Shown here piece after piece: positions 39,728-51,740 of a stretch of DNA of 64,000 bases. Each line of letters begins with the position of its first letter. The first letter of the stretch is position 1. The notes below the pieces were generated by a model. It had not been told where the DNA came from. It saw nothing but the letters and a program-made list of their open reading frames with translations, and did not search any database. A program made the position numbers and the translations under genes. Source of the DNA: Nemertoderma westbladi. Lineage: Eukaryota > Xenacoelomorpha > Nemertodermatida > Nemertodermatidae. The stretch covers positions 1-64,000 of the forward strand of contig JAUCBJ010000277.1 in NCBI GenBank assembly GCA_032718475.1, written 5' to 3'.

Positions 39728-41637
39728 CGGTACTACTACTACTAGGTCGAGCGAACTCGGACAGTGGAAATGAGATCCTTCCAGGCTTCCCGATTCTCCA
39801 TAGTTGTCGCAATTTCGTTTCTCCCAAGTTCAGTATCCCTTTCAAGTTGATCTATATATGTTATGGCAGGTCGTCCACGACTACGCTTTCCATGAGTTGG
39901 TTGCCAGAGAAGTAGATCTGGTGGTATGACCTCGTCTTTACTTCGCCAGCAGTGCCCACTGAATCTTAATCTGCGTTCACGGAGGGTGGTTGATACAGGT
40001 GGTATTGTACCATAAAGCTCGGCGTTTGTCATATGTTGTCTCCAGCTGATGTTTAGGGCTGCCCTTAGTAGTCTTGTGTAGCAACCATCAATTCGTTTTT
40101 CAAGTGATTTAGTCAGTGTCCAGGTCTCACCCCCGTATAAAAATACACTTTCCACTGTGGCTCGAAAGAACTTAGTCTTCAGGTGCCTGGAGAGATCTGA
40201 TTTCCAGATGGTATCCATTTTTGATAGAGCTACCCTAGCCTTTGCTTTCCTAACTTCTATGTCTTTTTTGCTACTCTCTATCCATGATCCAAGGTACTGG
40301 AAGTCATCGACCTTCCTTAGTTGATTATTATCAATGGTTGTCAAGTTTCCATCAACATTAAAGGTCATGAATTCGGTCTTGGTAGCATTTATATGCAATC
40401 CAACCTCCTTAGCAGCCCTCTCCACTTTATTTAGTAGAAGCTGTGCATCTGCTAGCGTATTAGAGAGCAAAGTCGGTGTCTGTGACTGTAGTTGCCGGAT
40501 ATCTACTACTTCTGCGTTCTTGAAGTGTGAATCCCAGATCTTCACCCTTTGTGGCCGTCCTCATTGCGTAATCCAGCACAATTACAAATAGTAATGGTGC
40601 TAATGTGTCACCTTGCAGTACGCCAGCCAGGATTGAGAAAAACTCAGTTTCACCATCTGGTGAGAGTACCTGCGCTTCTGTGTCACAATATAACAATCCA
40701 ATGCCAGCAACAATTACTTCTGGTATTCCATAAGCTCTTAGGATTTCAAGCATTTTACCTCTATGGATGGAGTCGAATGCCTTCTTGAAGTCCACAAAAG
40801 TCATGACTGCGGGGAGATTCTTTGACTTAATTCCTTCAATCAGTCTCCGTAGTGCAAGTATCTGAGCTATTGTTGATCTACTTGGTCGAAATCCGTTTTG
40901 GCTCTTACGCAGTACTTTCTCTATGTGAGGCCTAATCCTATATAGAATCATTTTATTGTTTATTTTGGCAGCTACCACACGCTGACAGATCCCACGATAG
41001 TTTGTTGGTATGCCGAGGTCTCCTTTCTTGGGGAGAGGCTTTAGTTGACCTTTAGTCCAAATTGGTGGTGGCTTTTCCCCTTTTAACATCCGGTTGCAAA
41101 CATTCAATAATGGTCTATTTAGCACTCCTGTTTTCCATACCTCCGCTGGGATTTCATCTAATCCACTTGCTTTATTATTGGACATGCTTTTAATGCTTCT
41201 TTGGAGTTCGGCAGGTGTAAAGTCCCCTGTTTCTATAAGTAGTGTCTTGTCATATATTTTCCTTGTAGGGCTGACCTCGATGTTTGGTGGCTGCCCAAGC
41301 AAGTTGCTGAAGTGATTTTTCCACTTCTCAACACGTTCTTCAGGACTATCGGCTTTGAGGCGCCCCTTTGCACAACTTTTCCGACCAGATACCTCATTTA
41401 CAGTTTGCCAGGTAAGTCTTGATTGTTGCTGTATGTGAGCAGTTGTAATTGCTTCAGTTTTATCCTGTATGTACTTTTCCTGGCTGATGTTGTAGGCCAA
41501 TTTAAGATCGTCCTTAGCTTTCTCAACCTTGTTAATGTTTTCGGTTGTTGGTTGTTCGGTTTTAACTTTGTAGGCTATCTTAAGATCTTCTCTCTTACAA
41601 GTAACCTCAGAGTTTTGCCATGGCACATACTGTTATC
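39728..41637 (-). pseudogene. 5'-truncated RTE-like LINE, minus strand, RT active site deleted
   Basis: Read from 41637 down to 39728. The RT region has NNKASGLDEIPAEVWK, QNGFRPSRST, VDFKKAFDS and GVLQGDTLAP, then the C-terminal LLYGGETW and RLRFSGHCWRS region, and a (TAG)n-like 3' end. Compared with the plus-strand copy at 49730-50816, it lacks 16 bases that encode the A-D-D catalytic box near 40472. That deletion also shifts the frame. The 5' end abuts short TTATCTAATAGA repeats (41634-41665). It encodes no endonuclease. Confidence 0.9.
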
Positions 41638-42215
41638 TAATAGATTATCTAATAAATTATCTAATAGTTATAATAAAAGTAAATTAGTAATATTGTAAAT
41701 TATTTATATTAAAATAATAATACACATACTTGCTTGAAATTTATCTAAAATATCTTACAGTATTGCATTTATACAGTAGGCCCTATAATATGATTAAAAC
41801 AGTTTATATTGTACAACACAACACAATTGTCTATTTACTTAAAATGTTAACAAAATAAAATTTCATTCAATATCATTGTATAAATGTATAAGTGTTTTGG
41901 CTATATAATAAAGTTAAGTAAAATACACGTACAACGTACAACGTACAGTATACAGAAAATGTTTACATTAGTAGGCATGCAGTATTTACCCTATTAATAA
42001 GTATTACTAAAAATTCAATAAAATAATTTCATAAAATAACGTGAGCAGTACTAAAATTGTGACAACATCACGCATTTATTTAAAATGGTTATGCTTTACA
42101 ATAGGCCTACAACGATATAACGATTCAGTAGGCTATAGTACTGTAGAAAGTAACTGTACAATAGGCCTACTTTAAAGTATGTAGTACAACAAACTTTAGT
42201 CAAAGTATAATATTG
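41638..42215. other. AT-rich spacer inside the inverted-arm element
   Basis: Holds short TTATCTAATA repeats at its start and nothing else that I recognise. Confidence 0.5.
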
Positions 42216-42780
42216 TCATAATTCTAACGAACTATAGTCATTCACGACATGCACCGGCAGAGAATATTGTTGATCAGGGGAAGGCGATCGCAAACATTCC
42301 AAGATATTGCCCAGCAACTCATTTGTACGGCGCGACTCTTCCAAGAGTTTCTGCATAATCACCGTCTGAGAATCGCATAATTGCTTAAATTCAGCGCCAG
42401 GCTTAGATTTTTTAGCTATTGGAGCATTGTCTGGCGATTTCGGTGCTGGTCGTCGGAAAACAACACCGCTCTCATCCCTCACAAATTTTGGGGTAACTGT
42501 TGAACCGTACTTTTGTGTTCTTTGCTCTATTTCACCAGCTATTTCGAATAGCTTCTCACTTCCATATATTGAGAGTTCGTACTTATCGTCATTTTCATCG
42601 AGACCTCCCTCTCCTGTCCCTGTCGCGCTGGCAGACACTAATTTACGGCGATATTCTTTCATGAAGTTGTCAAAACGCGTGAACAGCTGTATGTTTGTGC
42701 GTCCTGCTTTGTTGCGTAATTCTGAAAATGGATGTTCATTGAATAGTTTCAGGCGTAATGTTCTGTTACCCTGTGTTTTC
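42216..42780 (-). pseudogene. Possible Harbinger second protein (Myb/SANT-like accessory), fragment
   Basis: The minus strand from about 42780 to 42216 encodes a charged protein with FDNFMKEYRRKLV near its start, an acidic middle, and a C-terminal Leu/Glu heptad-like stretch (LLEESRRTNELL). Harbinger elements commonly carry a second ORF encoding a Myb/SANT-type DNA-binding protein, and the position and C-terminal coiled coil fit that. I see no clear SANT tryptophans, so the assignment is contextual. An ATG at 42662 gives 148 codons, but similar coding seems to start further upstream without a clean ATG. Confidence 0.4.
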
Positions 42781-42941
42781 CTGAGCTTTTCTGTATTTTG
42801 AATAACTATATTCAGTAACTCTACCGTTAATCACAACAAAGACCAGTAATGCATACAGGTACTACAGTACTGGTACTTGTAGCACGTCCTACTGTACTAT
42901 AATAATTACAGTAGGCCTTGCTTGGAACCTGTATTAATTAA

Positions 42942-45900
42942 CCCTTTAGCTTTCTTGTTTCCATATGGATACAGCCATGCAATTCTATAGACACAATTGA
43001 CCCAGGCACTCCCTCTAACCAGGAAGCTTGATTTCAGTTAGAACAAGTATCTGGTATCTAGGCAACATCAAATCTGTTACAAGAAAATTAATATATACCT
43101 TTTTTCTTGGTTTATCAAACTTTGTAGTTTTACCTTTGTTGAACCACTGTGATAGAGCCTATCTAGGAAACAGCTCCAGCTTATTGGATTAGGCAAAGCC
43201 TTTCTAAAAATATGCGGAATCATCTCATTGGATGTTTCTCTTTTGATTTCACTCTCAAACCTAACATCATACACACAAATTGGCCAATGGGAGAGAAGAA
43301 AACTGCCATGTATCCATATGGCGACAAATGTGCTTTGTGTCACATATTTTTTAGTAACATAGTCAAGTAGTCTTACTTGTAACAGTAGCAGTAGTAGTAC
43401 AAGTAATATTTACGGTACAGGTAGTGAGAAATTCGTTTCTTTTATTTATTCATTATTTTATAATTATTTGGTTTAGTTTCAAATTTTATTAGTTTCCTAA
43501 TACCATGTGGCCAGATGCACATTTGCGTACTAGCATAAGGGCATAAATTGAACCAGAGATGAAGTAATTAGAGCCGGGGTTCCCAGCTACTGTACTGTTA
43601 TACTGTAGGCCTAATTAAGTACAGTAATCTATTATTACAAGGAAACGTATAATGACTTAGTTCAAATTTATCATACTGTATTGACCTATTTCAAAAAATT
43701 GTTATTGTGAATTATTATTGCATTGACGTTATGGCCAATAGTTTATTCAATATACAACTACAGCCTACATCTTCGCGATCACATCCACCTATCGACAGGC
43801 AAACAATACGACAGCCAATAAATATCCGAAGCTTTTACGGAAGCAATCGACTAAACGAACATGATGATTTCGAAGTAGTGATTCCAGCCAATGGTCTCGA
43901 TTCTGGTAGTGAAGGCAGCGATGAGGAGACTGCAGAGGATATTTTGGAGAACTTGGAGATCGAGACACTTGATATTGACATCAGGTCTCCTTCGGATAGT
44001 GATGACATTCCAGAGTTAGAATGTGTCAATGTGCCTGATTATGAATTAGATGATGACTGTCAGCCGCTTTCGCATTACTTAGAACCAAAACGAACTAAAA
44101 TTGACAGCTCTGTGGACCTGGTATCCCACAAGAAAAAAAAAGAAATGCCACAACAGCCACCTAAAGCTTCGAAAAAGGATATAAAAGAAGCTGAAAGACG
44201 TAAGTTCACATGGAGACGGGGAATTCGATGTCAACTGCCAGATAAGGAACCCTGTAAAGTCATCATTAAAGATATTGATGAAGTTCAGACACCCTTGAAG
44301 TACTTCTCAATGTTCTTTACAGATGCTGTTATTCAGTTGATTTGTTTTCAATCGAATTTATACTGCTTTCAGAAAACACTACATCCTTTGAATCTTACTC
44401 CTGACGAACTGAAAGATTTTGTCTCCATAAAGATAATGATGGGTTTGATTTATCAGAGTCGCTATCAGGACTATTGGAATGGTGTCACTAAGGTCCCATC
44501 CTTATCGGATATTATGTCTTATCGAAGATTTCTGAAGATCCAAACAAATCTTCACGTCAATGATAATTCTAAGGCTAAGTCGAAGGAAGAGGAACACCGT
44601 CTATTTAAAATAAAACCACTGTTAGATTTGATGAGAATGAACTTTCTGTCAATAGATCAAGAACCTAGATCATCAATAGACGAGATGATGATTCCATACA
44701 AGGGAGGCATGGCAGGTAATCTTCGGCAATATGTCAAAAACAAACCTCGAAAGTGGGGATTCAAATTCTTCGTAAGATGTGGTGTCAGTGGTGTAGTATA
44801 TGATTATTTTATGTACTGTGGATCATCCACATTTGATGATGGCACATTCAATGAGGTAGAAGAACACCTAGGTTTTGGCGCTAAGGTAGTCATCTACCTT
44901 TGCCATTCCATCCCTGTTGGACTCAGGCCAGAAGTATTTTTTGACAATTACTTTACCAGTGTTGATCTTCTTCAATATCTCGTGAAACAGTTGGATATAC
45001 ATGCTGTTTGTACCATCCAAAGACGTCGGTTACCATACTGTCCTCTTCTAGCTGAGAAAGAGATGTCGAAACAACCTCGAGGTGCTGTAGATTCCCTTGT
45101 TGACACAGCGAACTGTGTGCAAGTTGTTAGTTGGTACGACAACAAAATGGTCAGGCTGGCGAGTACATTTGTTGGAACTGAGCCAATGGGTGTTGCTAAG
45201 AGGTACAATAAAAAGACAAAGGAGAAAGAAGAAATTCCATGTCCCGATATAGTTGGTGTATACAATACACATATGGGCGGAGTCGATCTTGCGGATATGT
45301 TGATTGCTTTGTATCGATCCAGATCCAAGGCACGAAGGTGGTATCTCCCTATTTTTGCTCAGCTTATTGATATGTGTTGTTCTAATGCTTGGCTGTTATA
45401 CCGCCGTGACCTAGAGATCTATGACAAGAAGTCGAAACATATGCCATTCAAGAAGTTCAAGCGGATACTTACGGAATCACTACAGACAGCTAACAAGATG
45501 ACACGTCGTGGTCGCCCATCTCTAGAGATCTTGAGGAATGCTGTTGAAGTGAAGCCGATACGGCAAATAGAACGTGTTCCGCCTTCAGACTCTCGTTTCG
45601 ATTCTCTTGACCACTGGCCAGTTCATGGCCAGAAAGGTCGCTGCCAACTTTGCACGAAAGGGCAATCCAGAATGTTGTGCAGCAAATGCAAGGTACATCT
45701 CTGCTTTAATGAGAACAGAAACTGTTTCCTCCTTTTCCATGCCAAATAAAGTTGTATGTTCGATATGTCTATAATTTGTATGCATTGCATTGATATGCTC
45801 GTACCTGCATGTATAAAGACTACTACTGTGCAATTTGGACTTAATAAAGTAAAGACAGCTAATCACATTATTTTGAGTTCTTTATATTTTATTTTTTAAA

Positions 45901-46075
45901 TTTTTGACCAGCATTGACTGCATTCGTGTCCATATGGATACATTTGATATCTTGAAAACTACTAAAGATAAAAATTTTTTTTTTTCAGTTTTAGGATCCA
46001 TGGACACTAAGTATCAAACCATACAATTTTCAGATTTTTTGGACAAGGCCTTCTTGTAGTGAAAGTTAAAGGGTT
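42942..46075 (+). mobile_element. piggyBac element, apparently complete, TTAA duplication
   Basis: Left end CCCTTTAGCTTTC after TTAA (42938-42941). The right end reads inverted as CCCTTTAACTTTC, with two extra bases before TTAA (46076-46079). The left inverted arm shows the uninterrupted TTAATTAAGTGAGCT-type site. Internal copies of TCCATATGG(ATAC) near 42960, 43312 and 45928 look like subterminal repeats. The ORF inside is intact. Confidence 0.93.
43731..45749 (+). CDS. piggyBac transposase, intact, 672 aa
   Basis: Start at ATG 43731 (an upstream GTG at 43707 is in frame but unlikely); TAA at 45747-45749. An acidic N-terminal region precedes the DDE_Tnp_1_7 domain. The catalytic aspartates sit in SIDEMMIPYKG (near residue 316), FFDNYFTS (near 402) and WYDNK and GGVDLAD (near 468 and 516). 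The C-terminus is a cysteine-rich zinc domain (CQLC, C-x2-C, then Cys/His near 638-670) as in piggyBac proteins, where it binds the element ends. The enzyme excises and inserts at TTAA. No inactivating change was seen. Confidence 0.95.
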   Translation: MANSLFNIQLQPTSSRSHPPIDRQTIRQPINIRSFYGSNRLNEHDDFEVVIPANGLDSGSEGSDEETAEDILENLEIETLDIDIRSPSDSDDIPELECVNVPDYELDDDCQPLSHYLEPKRTKIDSSVDLVSHKKKKEMPQQPPKASKKDIKEAERRKFTWRRGIRCQLPDKEPCKVIIKDIDEVQTPLKYFSMFFTDAVIQLICFQSNLYCFQKTLHPLNLTPDELKDFVSIKIMMGLIYQSRYQDYWNGVTKVPSLSDIMSYRRFLKIQTNLHVNDNSKAKSKEEEHRLFKIKPLLDLMRMNFLSIDQEPRSSIDEMMIPYKGGMAGNLRQYVKNKPRKWGFKFFVRCGVSGVVYDYFMYCGSSTFDDGTFNEVEEHLGFGAKVVIYLCHSIPVGLRPEVFFDNYFTSVDLLQYLVKQLDIHAVCTIQRRRLPYCPLLAEKEMSKQPRGAVDSLVDTANCVQVVSWYDNKMVRLASTFVGTEPMGVAKRYNKKTKEKEEIPCPDIVGVYNTHMGGVDLADMLIALYRSRSKARRWYLPIFAQLIDMCCSNAWLLYRRDLEIYDKKSKHMPFKKFKRILTESLQTANKMTRRGRPSLEILRNAVEVKPIRQIERVPPSDSRFDSLDHWPVHGQKGRCQLCTKGQSRMLCSKCKVHLCFNENRNCFLLFHAK

Positions 46076-46647
46076 TTAAGTGAGCTGCCAGTAATATTTA
46101 CTGGAAAAGTACTGTACATTATTAGGCCCTTTTATTGTTCAAAATAAACTAAAAGTATATTTAAAACACTAAACCTTCCACTCCCGGTAGATACTGTACA
46201 TACTGACATATGTGATTAAAATTACATTTCGTTCAAAGTGGTAAGTTTTTTTGTAGTAAAACAACAAACAAACAAATGTTTTTCCAGTAAGAACCGATAC
46301 CGACTCTCAGATAACTAACTGTTGAGGTTGACCCAAAGTAACACATAAAATTATAAATTCAATTTTTTAATTTTCTTCTTAATAGATTTCGAAAAATACA
46401 CACACCCCTTAAAATTAAATCATTATTTTGTTAAAAAACCCTTAAATTTAAATCATTATTTAGTAAGATACATTAATAAATTACTGTATTTATTATTGAT
46501 ACCACAGAACCATCCTTCCTAGTCTGAACCTTAATCCAAATCCGAATCTCAATCCAAATCCAAATCCGAATTTCAATCCAAATCCGAATCCGAATTCAGA
46601 TCCGAATCCAAATCCAAATCCGATATATGAACTGGCCTACTGTTTAA

Positions 46648-46795
46648 TTAGGGGTAGAAGGTAGATAGCACTTTTTAGGTCATGTCTTTGAAATCAAGGG
46701 GGTCGCCCCACATTCTGCCCGCTATCATCTCAGAACTATGAAAAACACAAAAATTTTGAAAAAAATTTCATTTTCATCAGTAGACATTATAATTT
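46648..46795 (+). repeat. Left TIR of the TTAA element
   Basis: Complement of about 54155-54295. Just inside it, 46807-46832 (CGATGGCATCTTGACGAACA...) is inverted at 51161-51186 with two differences. Confidence 0.85.
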
Positions 46796-46832
46796 TGGTG
46801 TCACATCGATGGCATCTTGACGAACAGTCGTA

Positions 46833-47504
46833 TTGGCAACTTTTGCGATTTTGACTTTATTGGGTATTTGAGTTCATAAAAGGTGAACTATGTTTTGACA
46901 AAAGGTCGTATTCATATCTTCAGTAGTGATTTCCCAAAACGTCTGTTCGTCAAAAAGTTAGTCAATGATTATCTTGTAATACGACCTAACAATGTTTATA
47001 AAAATATGAACTAAAATGTAAGAAACCTTACTAATATTGTTATATTGATGATGTTTTATTTATATTTCAATATGCAATATTAACTAATTTGCCCAAAACA
47101 ATGAGAGTAGAGTTGAACTTGACAGAAAATTTATGACACATTTATTTATGCAAGTGGGTGGGTACAACACTGTGCTCATATTGTAAAGTAATAAAGTTAT
47201 TGTTGGACGTGAAACACTAAAGGCAATCCAAAGGCTCCACTCTCGCTCTCTTGGCTGTAAATATAAGGCAGAGATGATGCCACACTTACTTCCAATGTTA
47301 AATACTCTCATTATACAACACTTTTCTTTATCCCCCCAGAAGATCAACATTTAACTCTCCAGGGGAAAATCGATGGAAATAACAGCTTATTAGAAGCAAA
47401 AATGAAACTGTAACTTCTCTTTCGATTATTATTGTGTTGGTTAGAATAACCAGTCTTAACTGACATTCATAAGACTTGCATAAGATTAGTATGAGTACTT
47501 GTTG
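46833..47504. other. AT-rich interior, nothing recognised
   Basis: Contains further scattered GACGAACAG/CTGTTCGTC-like words (for example near 46935) and no convincing coding. Confidence 0.4.
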
Positions 47505-47920
47505 TTAAGTTTTCCAATATGTTTGATGAATTACTGATGTGGATGTGGAAGGGAAAGATAAAATTGCGAATACATGGCGGTGTATCACTGGTGTATTACC
47601 AGTACAGAGCGAAACGAGGTCATCATACTTTCCAGTAGCCAATCGTGGAGCTGAAGAATATGCTTTAGCTATAGCTGAAATATATCTTTTTTCTCGAATT
47701 TTGGGAAGAGTAATGGCATCAAATTCCGGTTGTTGATGCATATTCTTGAAGTAAATTTTATCCGTTGTTGGTGTTATGGTGTTCTTGTTTTTAATTTCCA
47801 GTTGGGTTTTAGTTTTATAAAAGTTTAGTGAAAAATTTATTTTTTTAGCGATTTCGCGCTTGTTTATGTGTGCTTTAATGTATACAAATGATGAACTGAT
47901 GGCGGACTCCATGTAGACCC
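47505..47920 (-). pseudogene. Coding-like stretch of unknown family, minus strand
   Basis: Minus strand open for about 165 codons without a stop. The part from 47740 to 47560 (KIREKRYISAIAKAY then YDDLVSLCTGNTP) has protein-like composition and could be the end of a transposase of this TTAA element. I do not recognise the family. It stops where the LINE fragment begins at about 47926. Confidence 0.3.
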
Positions 47921-47925
47921 TACGG

Positions 47926-50816
47926 TAGGAAAACAGGAGTGCTAAACAGACCATTATTGAATGTTTGCAACCGGATGTTAAAAGGGGAAAAGCCACCACC
48001 AATTTGGACTAAAGGTCAACTAAAGCCTCTCCCCAAGAAAGGAGACCTCGGTATACCAACAAACTATCGTGGGATCTGTCTGCTTGTGGTAGCTGCCAAA
48101 ATATACAATAAAATGATTCTATATAGGATTAGGCCTCACATAGAGAAACTACTGCGTAAGAGCCAAAACGGATTTCGACCAAGTAGATCAACAATAGCTC
48201 AGATACTTGCACTATGGAGACTGATTGAAGGAATTAAGTCGAAGAATCTCCCCGCAGTCATGACTACCCTGTTGAAAATCCCTGTTACACATACTAAGTA
48301 CTTGTAAAGTCTACTTGCTATCTTCTTAACAAGTACTTGCCAAGATATGTAAAGTATATCACTTAATAAGCCAAATCTTTCTATGAATGTAAAGTTTTAA
48401 TTAGGCACTTGGTAATTTTAAACAGTATGTCATGTAAATAGAAAGTAATTATAAATTTATCAATGCAAATTATAATATAAAACTCAAACGTGAGACTGAC
48501 CAATCACTGCACTGTGCATGTGTGTGCATGTTCTGTGTAGATGGGAGGGGGGTGGGGGGGGGGGGGGGGGGGTACCTTATCCAATCCCTACACCCTACAA
48601 TCTACAGGCCTACACCTACAATACCCTATACATTTAGAACAAGAAACAGCAGAGTATATATGAAAATATTTAATCCATAGTGATATGAGAGTATCCTTGA
48701 TATATTTTGGTGATGACCCATATATTCGTATTCGATTAGTTAGATTAATATAATTTATCTTATTTTCAGACAAAATAGAATATTCATATTGATAAATCTA
48801 CGACAATGTATTAACTTTAAGACCTTGTAATAGGTCATTTGTCATTTTATATTTATTCAAAAATGTAAATAATACACAAAAGCAATTGAAGCATAAGAAA
48901 ACTGCACAATTAAAAAATAATGTTTTGCGATTAAAAATATTTATCTTGCGATATTAATAGCTTGAACATTCCAACGCCCATATATCTGCTTTATCTCAAC
49001 AAAATTTAATAGTATTTGGTATAAACAAAACAACATTTTTCGGCTTTCTTTCTTCATTATTTTCTTTTCTTATTGCTTTCTAACATAGCAGCTTTGGTAA
49101 TCAGAGGAATCACTCATTAAATCACCAAAAAAGAACGCAAAACTGAATAATGTAATAGGAATGCTAAATATTAGTTTGTTTTGGTTCATATTCAATTTCG
49201 ATCCATTAGGACGTTAAATTACCTAATGTCAATGTCCCAATTTGATATATTACTAACAACGTCAGCATTTTTTACCTATATTAAACAATATTTCATAGAT
49301 GTTCAGAATCGCAGGAAAAAAGTACCAATATGAACGTTTAATTTCTTTCGTGGATGTCATGTGCTACCTGGGATAGCTGCATTCAGACCTGACAACTGGC
49401 AGGCCCCACTGAAACTACTGAACTGTTGTATGTAATACAGTGGTGACATTGTTATGCCTATACTCAGGCAAGTACAAGCTCGCCCAACAACTAACAGTAC
49501 TGCAGTAAGCCTATATCTGCATATATGCAATACTTTGCAGGGACATGGCAAGTACCTGCAAAATATAAGTGAGCAAAGTAACACTTGCAATATTTATTAA
49601 AACTAAAGAAATAACTTACATGCTCTATTAAGTTTACCAAATTTTTGTTACTAAACATATTTTGACAAGTGTAATAAACTGATAGCAAGGAACTTGCAAA
49701 TCTTAGGAAATGTACTATGAATTTTCAACAGGGTTTTGTGGACTTCAAGAAGGCATTCGACTCCATCCATAGAGGCAAAATGCTTGAAATCCTAAGAGCC
49801 TATGGAATACCAGAAGTAATTGTTGCTGGCATTGGATTGTTATATTGTGACACAGAAGCGCAGGTACTCTCACCAGATGGTGAAACTGAGTTTTTCTCAA
49901 TCCTGGCTGGCGTACTGCAAGGTGATACATTAGCACCATTACTATTTGTAATTGTGCTGGATTACACAATGAGGACAGCCACAAAGGGTGAAGACCTGGG
50001 ATTCACACTTCAAGAACGCAGAAGTAGTAGATATCCGGCAACTACAGTCACAGACACCGACTTTGCGGATGACATCGCCCTGCTCTCTAATACCCTAGCA
50101 GATGCACAGCTTCTACTAAATAAAGTGGAGAGGGCTGCTAAGGAGGTTGGATTGCATATAAATGCTACCAAGACCGAATTCATGACCTTTAATGTTGACA
50201 CTTGACAACCATTAATAGTAATCAACTAAGGAAGGTCTGACGACTTGACAGTACCTTAGATCATGGATAGAGAGTAGCAAAAAGGACATAGAAGTTAGGA
50301 AAGCAAAGGCTTGGGTAGCTCTATCAAAAATGGATACCATCTGGAAATCAGATCTCTCCAGACACCTGAAGACTAAGTTCTTTCGAGCCACAGTGGAAAG
50401 TGTATTTTTATACGGGGGTGAGATCTGGACACTGACTCAATCACTTGAACAACGAATTGATGTTGCTACACTACACAAGACTACTAAGGGCAGCCCTAAA
50501 CATCAGCTGGAGACAACACATGACAAACGCCGAGCTTTATGGTACAATACCACCTGTATCAACCACCCTCCGTGAACGCAGATTACGATTCAGTGGGCAC
50601 TGCTGGCGAAGTAAAGACGAGGTCATACCAGATCTACTTATCTGGCAACCAACTCATGGAAAGCGTAGTCGTGGACGACCGGCCATAACATATATAGATT
50701 AACTTGAAAGGGATACTGAACTTGGGAGAAACGAAATTGCGACAACTATGGAGAATCGGGAAGCCTGGAAGGATCTCATTTCCACTGTCCGAGTTCGCTC
50801 GACCTAGTAGAGTAGT
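47926..50816 (+). pseudogene. 5'-truncated RTE-like LINE, plus strand, split by a MITE
   Basis: Same family as 39728-41637. The first part (47926-48265) ends within the RT, and the second (49734-50816) resumes at the matching base. This copy keeps the RT catalytic box (DTDFADDIALLS near 50060) but has frameshifts near 50200-50260 and 50450-50560. It ends with AGTAGTAGT-type repeats like the other copy. Confidence 0.9.
48267..49733. mobile_element. 1.47-kb non-autonomous TIR element inserted in the LINE
   Basis: Ends CCCTGTTGAAAAT and ATTTTCAACAGGG are inverted. Subterminal ACTTGC/GCAAGT words recur inside both ends. The other LINE copy (complement of about 40785-40810) shows the uninterrupted site. 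A G run (48554-48572) lies inside. No transposase was found. The target duplication is unclear (TA on the left, TTTT on the right). Confidence 0.85.
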
Positions 50817-51740
50817 AGTTAGCAAAACTATAATTAATTATATTCAGAATTACAATGGAGGACCTTATTGCTCCATTGTGAACCGGGCTTATGCTATAAG
50901 TAAAAATATAGTACTTGACTTATTTTGGCAAAAGCCCTTGATATTTTTTTTGACGAAACGGCGTATTTCAAATATGATGTCATTAAATGACGTCATACTC
51001 TTCAAATAAAAAAAAATTACATTTTTTTCTGAAAGCCCTCATCAAAATTGTTGTTACAATGAAATATGAAGCGGTTTTATAAAGTTGATTGCAAGTTATG
51101 CATATTTAAAAAATTAACAATTTTCAAACGCGATTTTCTCAAAATCATCAAAACATGACATACGACTGTTCGTCAAGGTGCCATCAACATGTCCCATTTT
51201 TACCTTACGCATAGTGTGTTTTATTGTGAATATGATGTAAATAGAGTTCCAATGGTCCTATGAACTCGAAAGAGGTATCATTGGAACCGCAATTGCCGAT
51301 TTAGTGGGTATAGAACACAGTTTTGAAGACCACTGATCAATAGTTTCGCAGCAATACTAATGTTCAATAAATATAGTTAACGGTGACTTTAAGGGGAAAA
51401 TTGTGCGGTGAGAGATCCTATATAAAATGCTTTGCGCATCATTTGTGCATTTTTGGAAAAATATTTTCATTGGATTTGCTTGAAATTTGGAACATATGTT
51501 CAGGTCACATTATGGTTCAAAACCATGAAACATTGATACATGATATACTTTGTAAGGAATTTGGTAGCAATATGAATTATGATAATGGAAAAAAGACCTA
51601 TCGCGCACTCAAGCATTAAGCTCAAGCATGATTTTGTGAATCAAATCAAATTGATAAAAAAAACAAGTAACCAGCACTTTTCAGTTAGGTCACAAAATTT
51701 TTAATTCACTTATACGATGCTATAAATTCACATTTTTATG
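50817..51740. other. Interior of the TTAA element, nothing coding
   Basis: Contains the inverted partner of 46807-46832 at 51161-51186. No gene was seen. Confidence 0.5.

Larger units (their letters stand above)
35253..46643. mobile_element. 11.4-kb inverted-arm element, Harbinger-like, with nested insertions
   Basis: The outer ends are inverted: ACAGTAGGCCAGTTCATATA at 35253 and its complement ending at 46643. The left arm (35253-35825 plus 36438-36527) matches the complement of the right arm (46643-46080 plus 42937-42826) over about 670 bases. Each arm is interrupted by a different later insertion. The space between (36530-42825) holds Harbinger transposase remains and a candidate second Harbinger protein. 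No clear target duplication is visible. Assignment to Harbinger is by content, and such long arms are unusual for that group. Confidence 0.8.
42826..46643 (-). repeat. Right inverted arm, split by the piggyBac element
   Basis: The arm occupies 46643-46080 and continues at 42937-42826, matching the left arm on both sides of the insertion. Confidence 0.9.

Noticed and set aside
35253-46643. Polinton/Maverick-type giant element
   Set aside because: Despite the long inverted arms, no DNA polymerase B, retroviral-type integrase, packaging ATPase or capsid coding is present; the contents fit Harbinger plus insertions.
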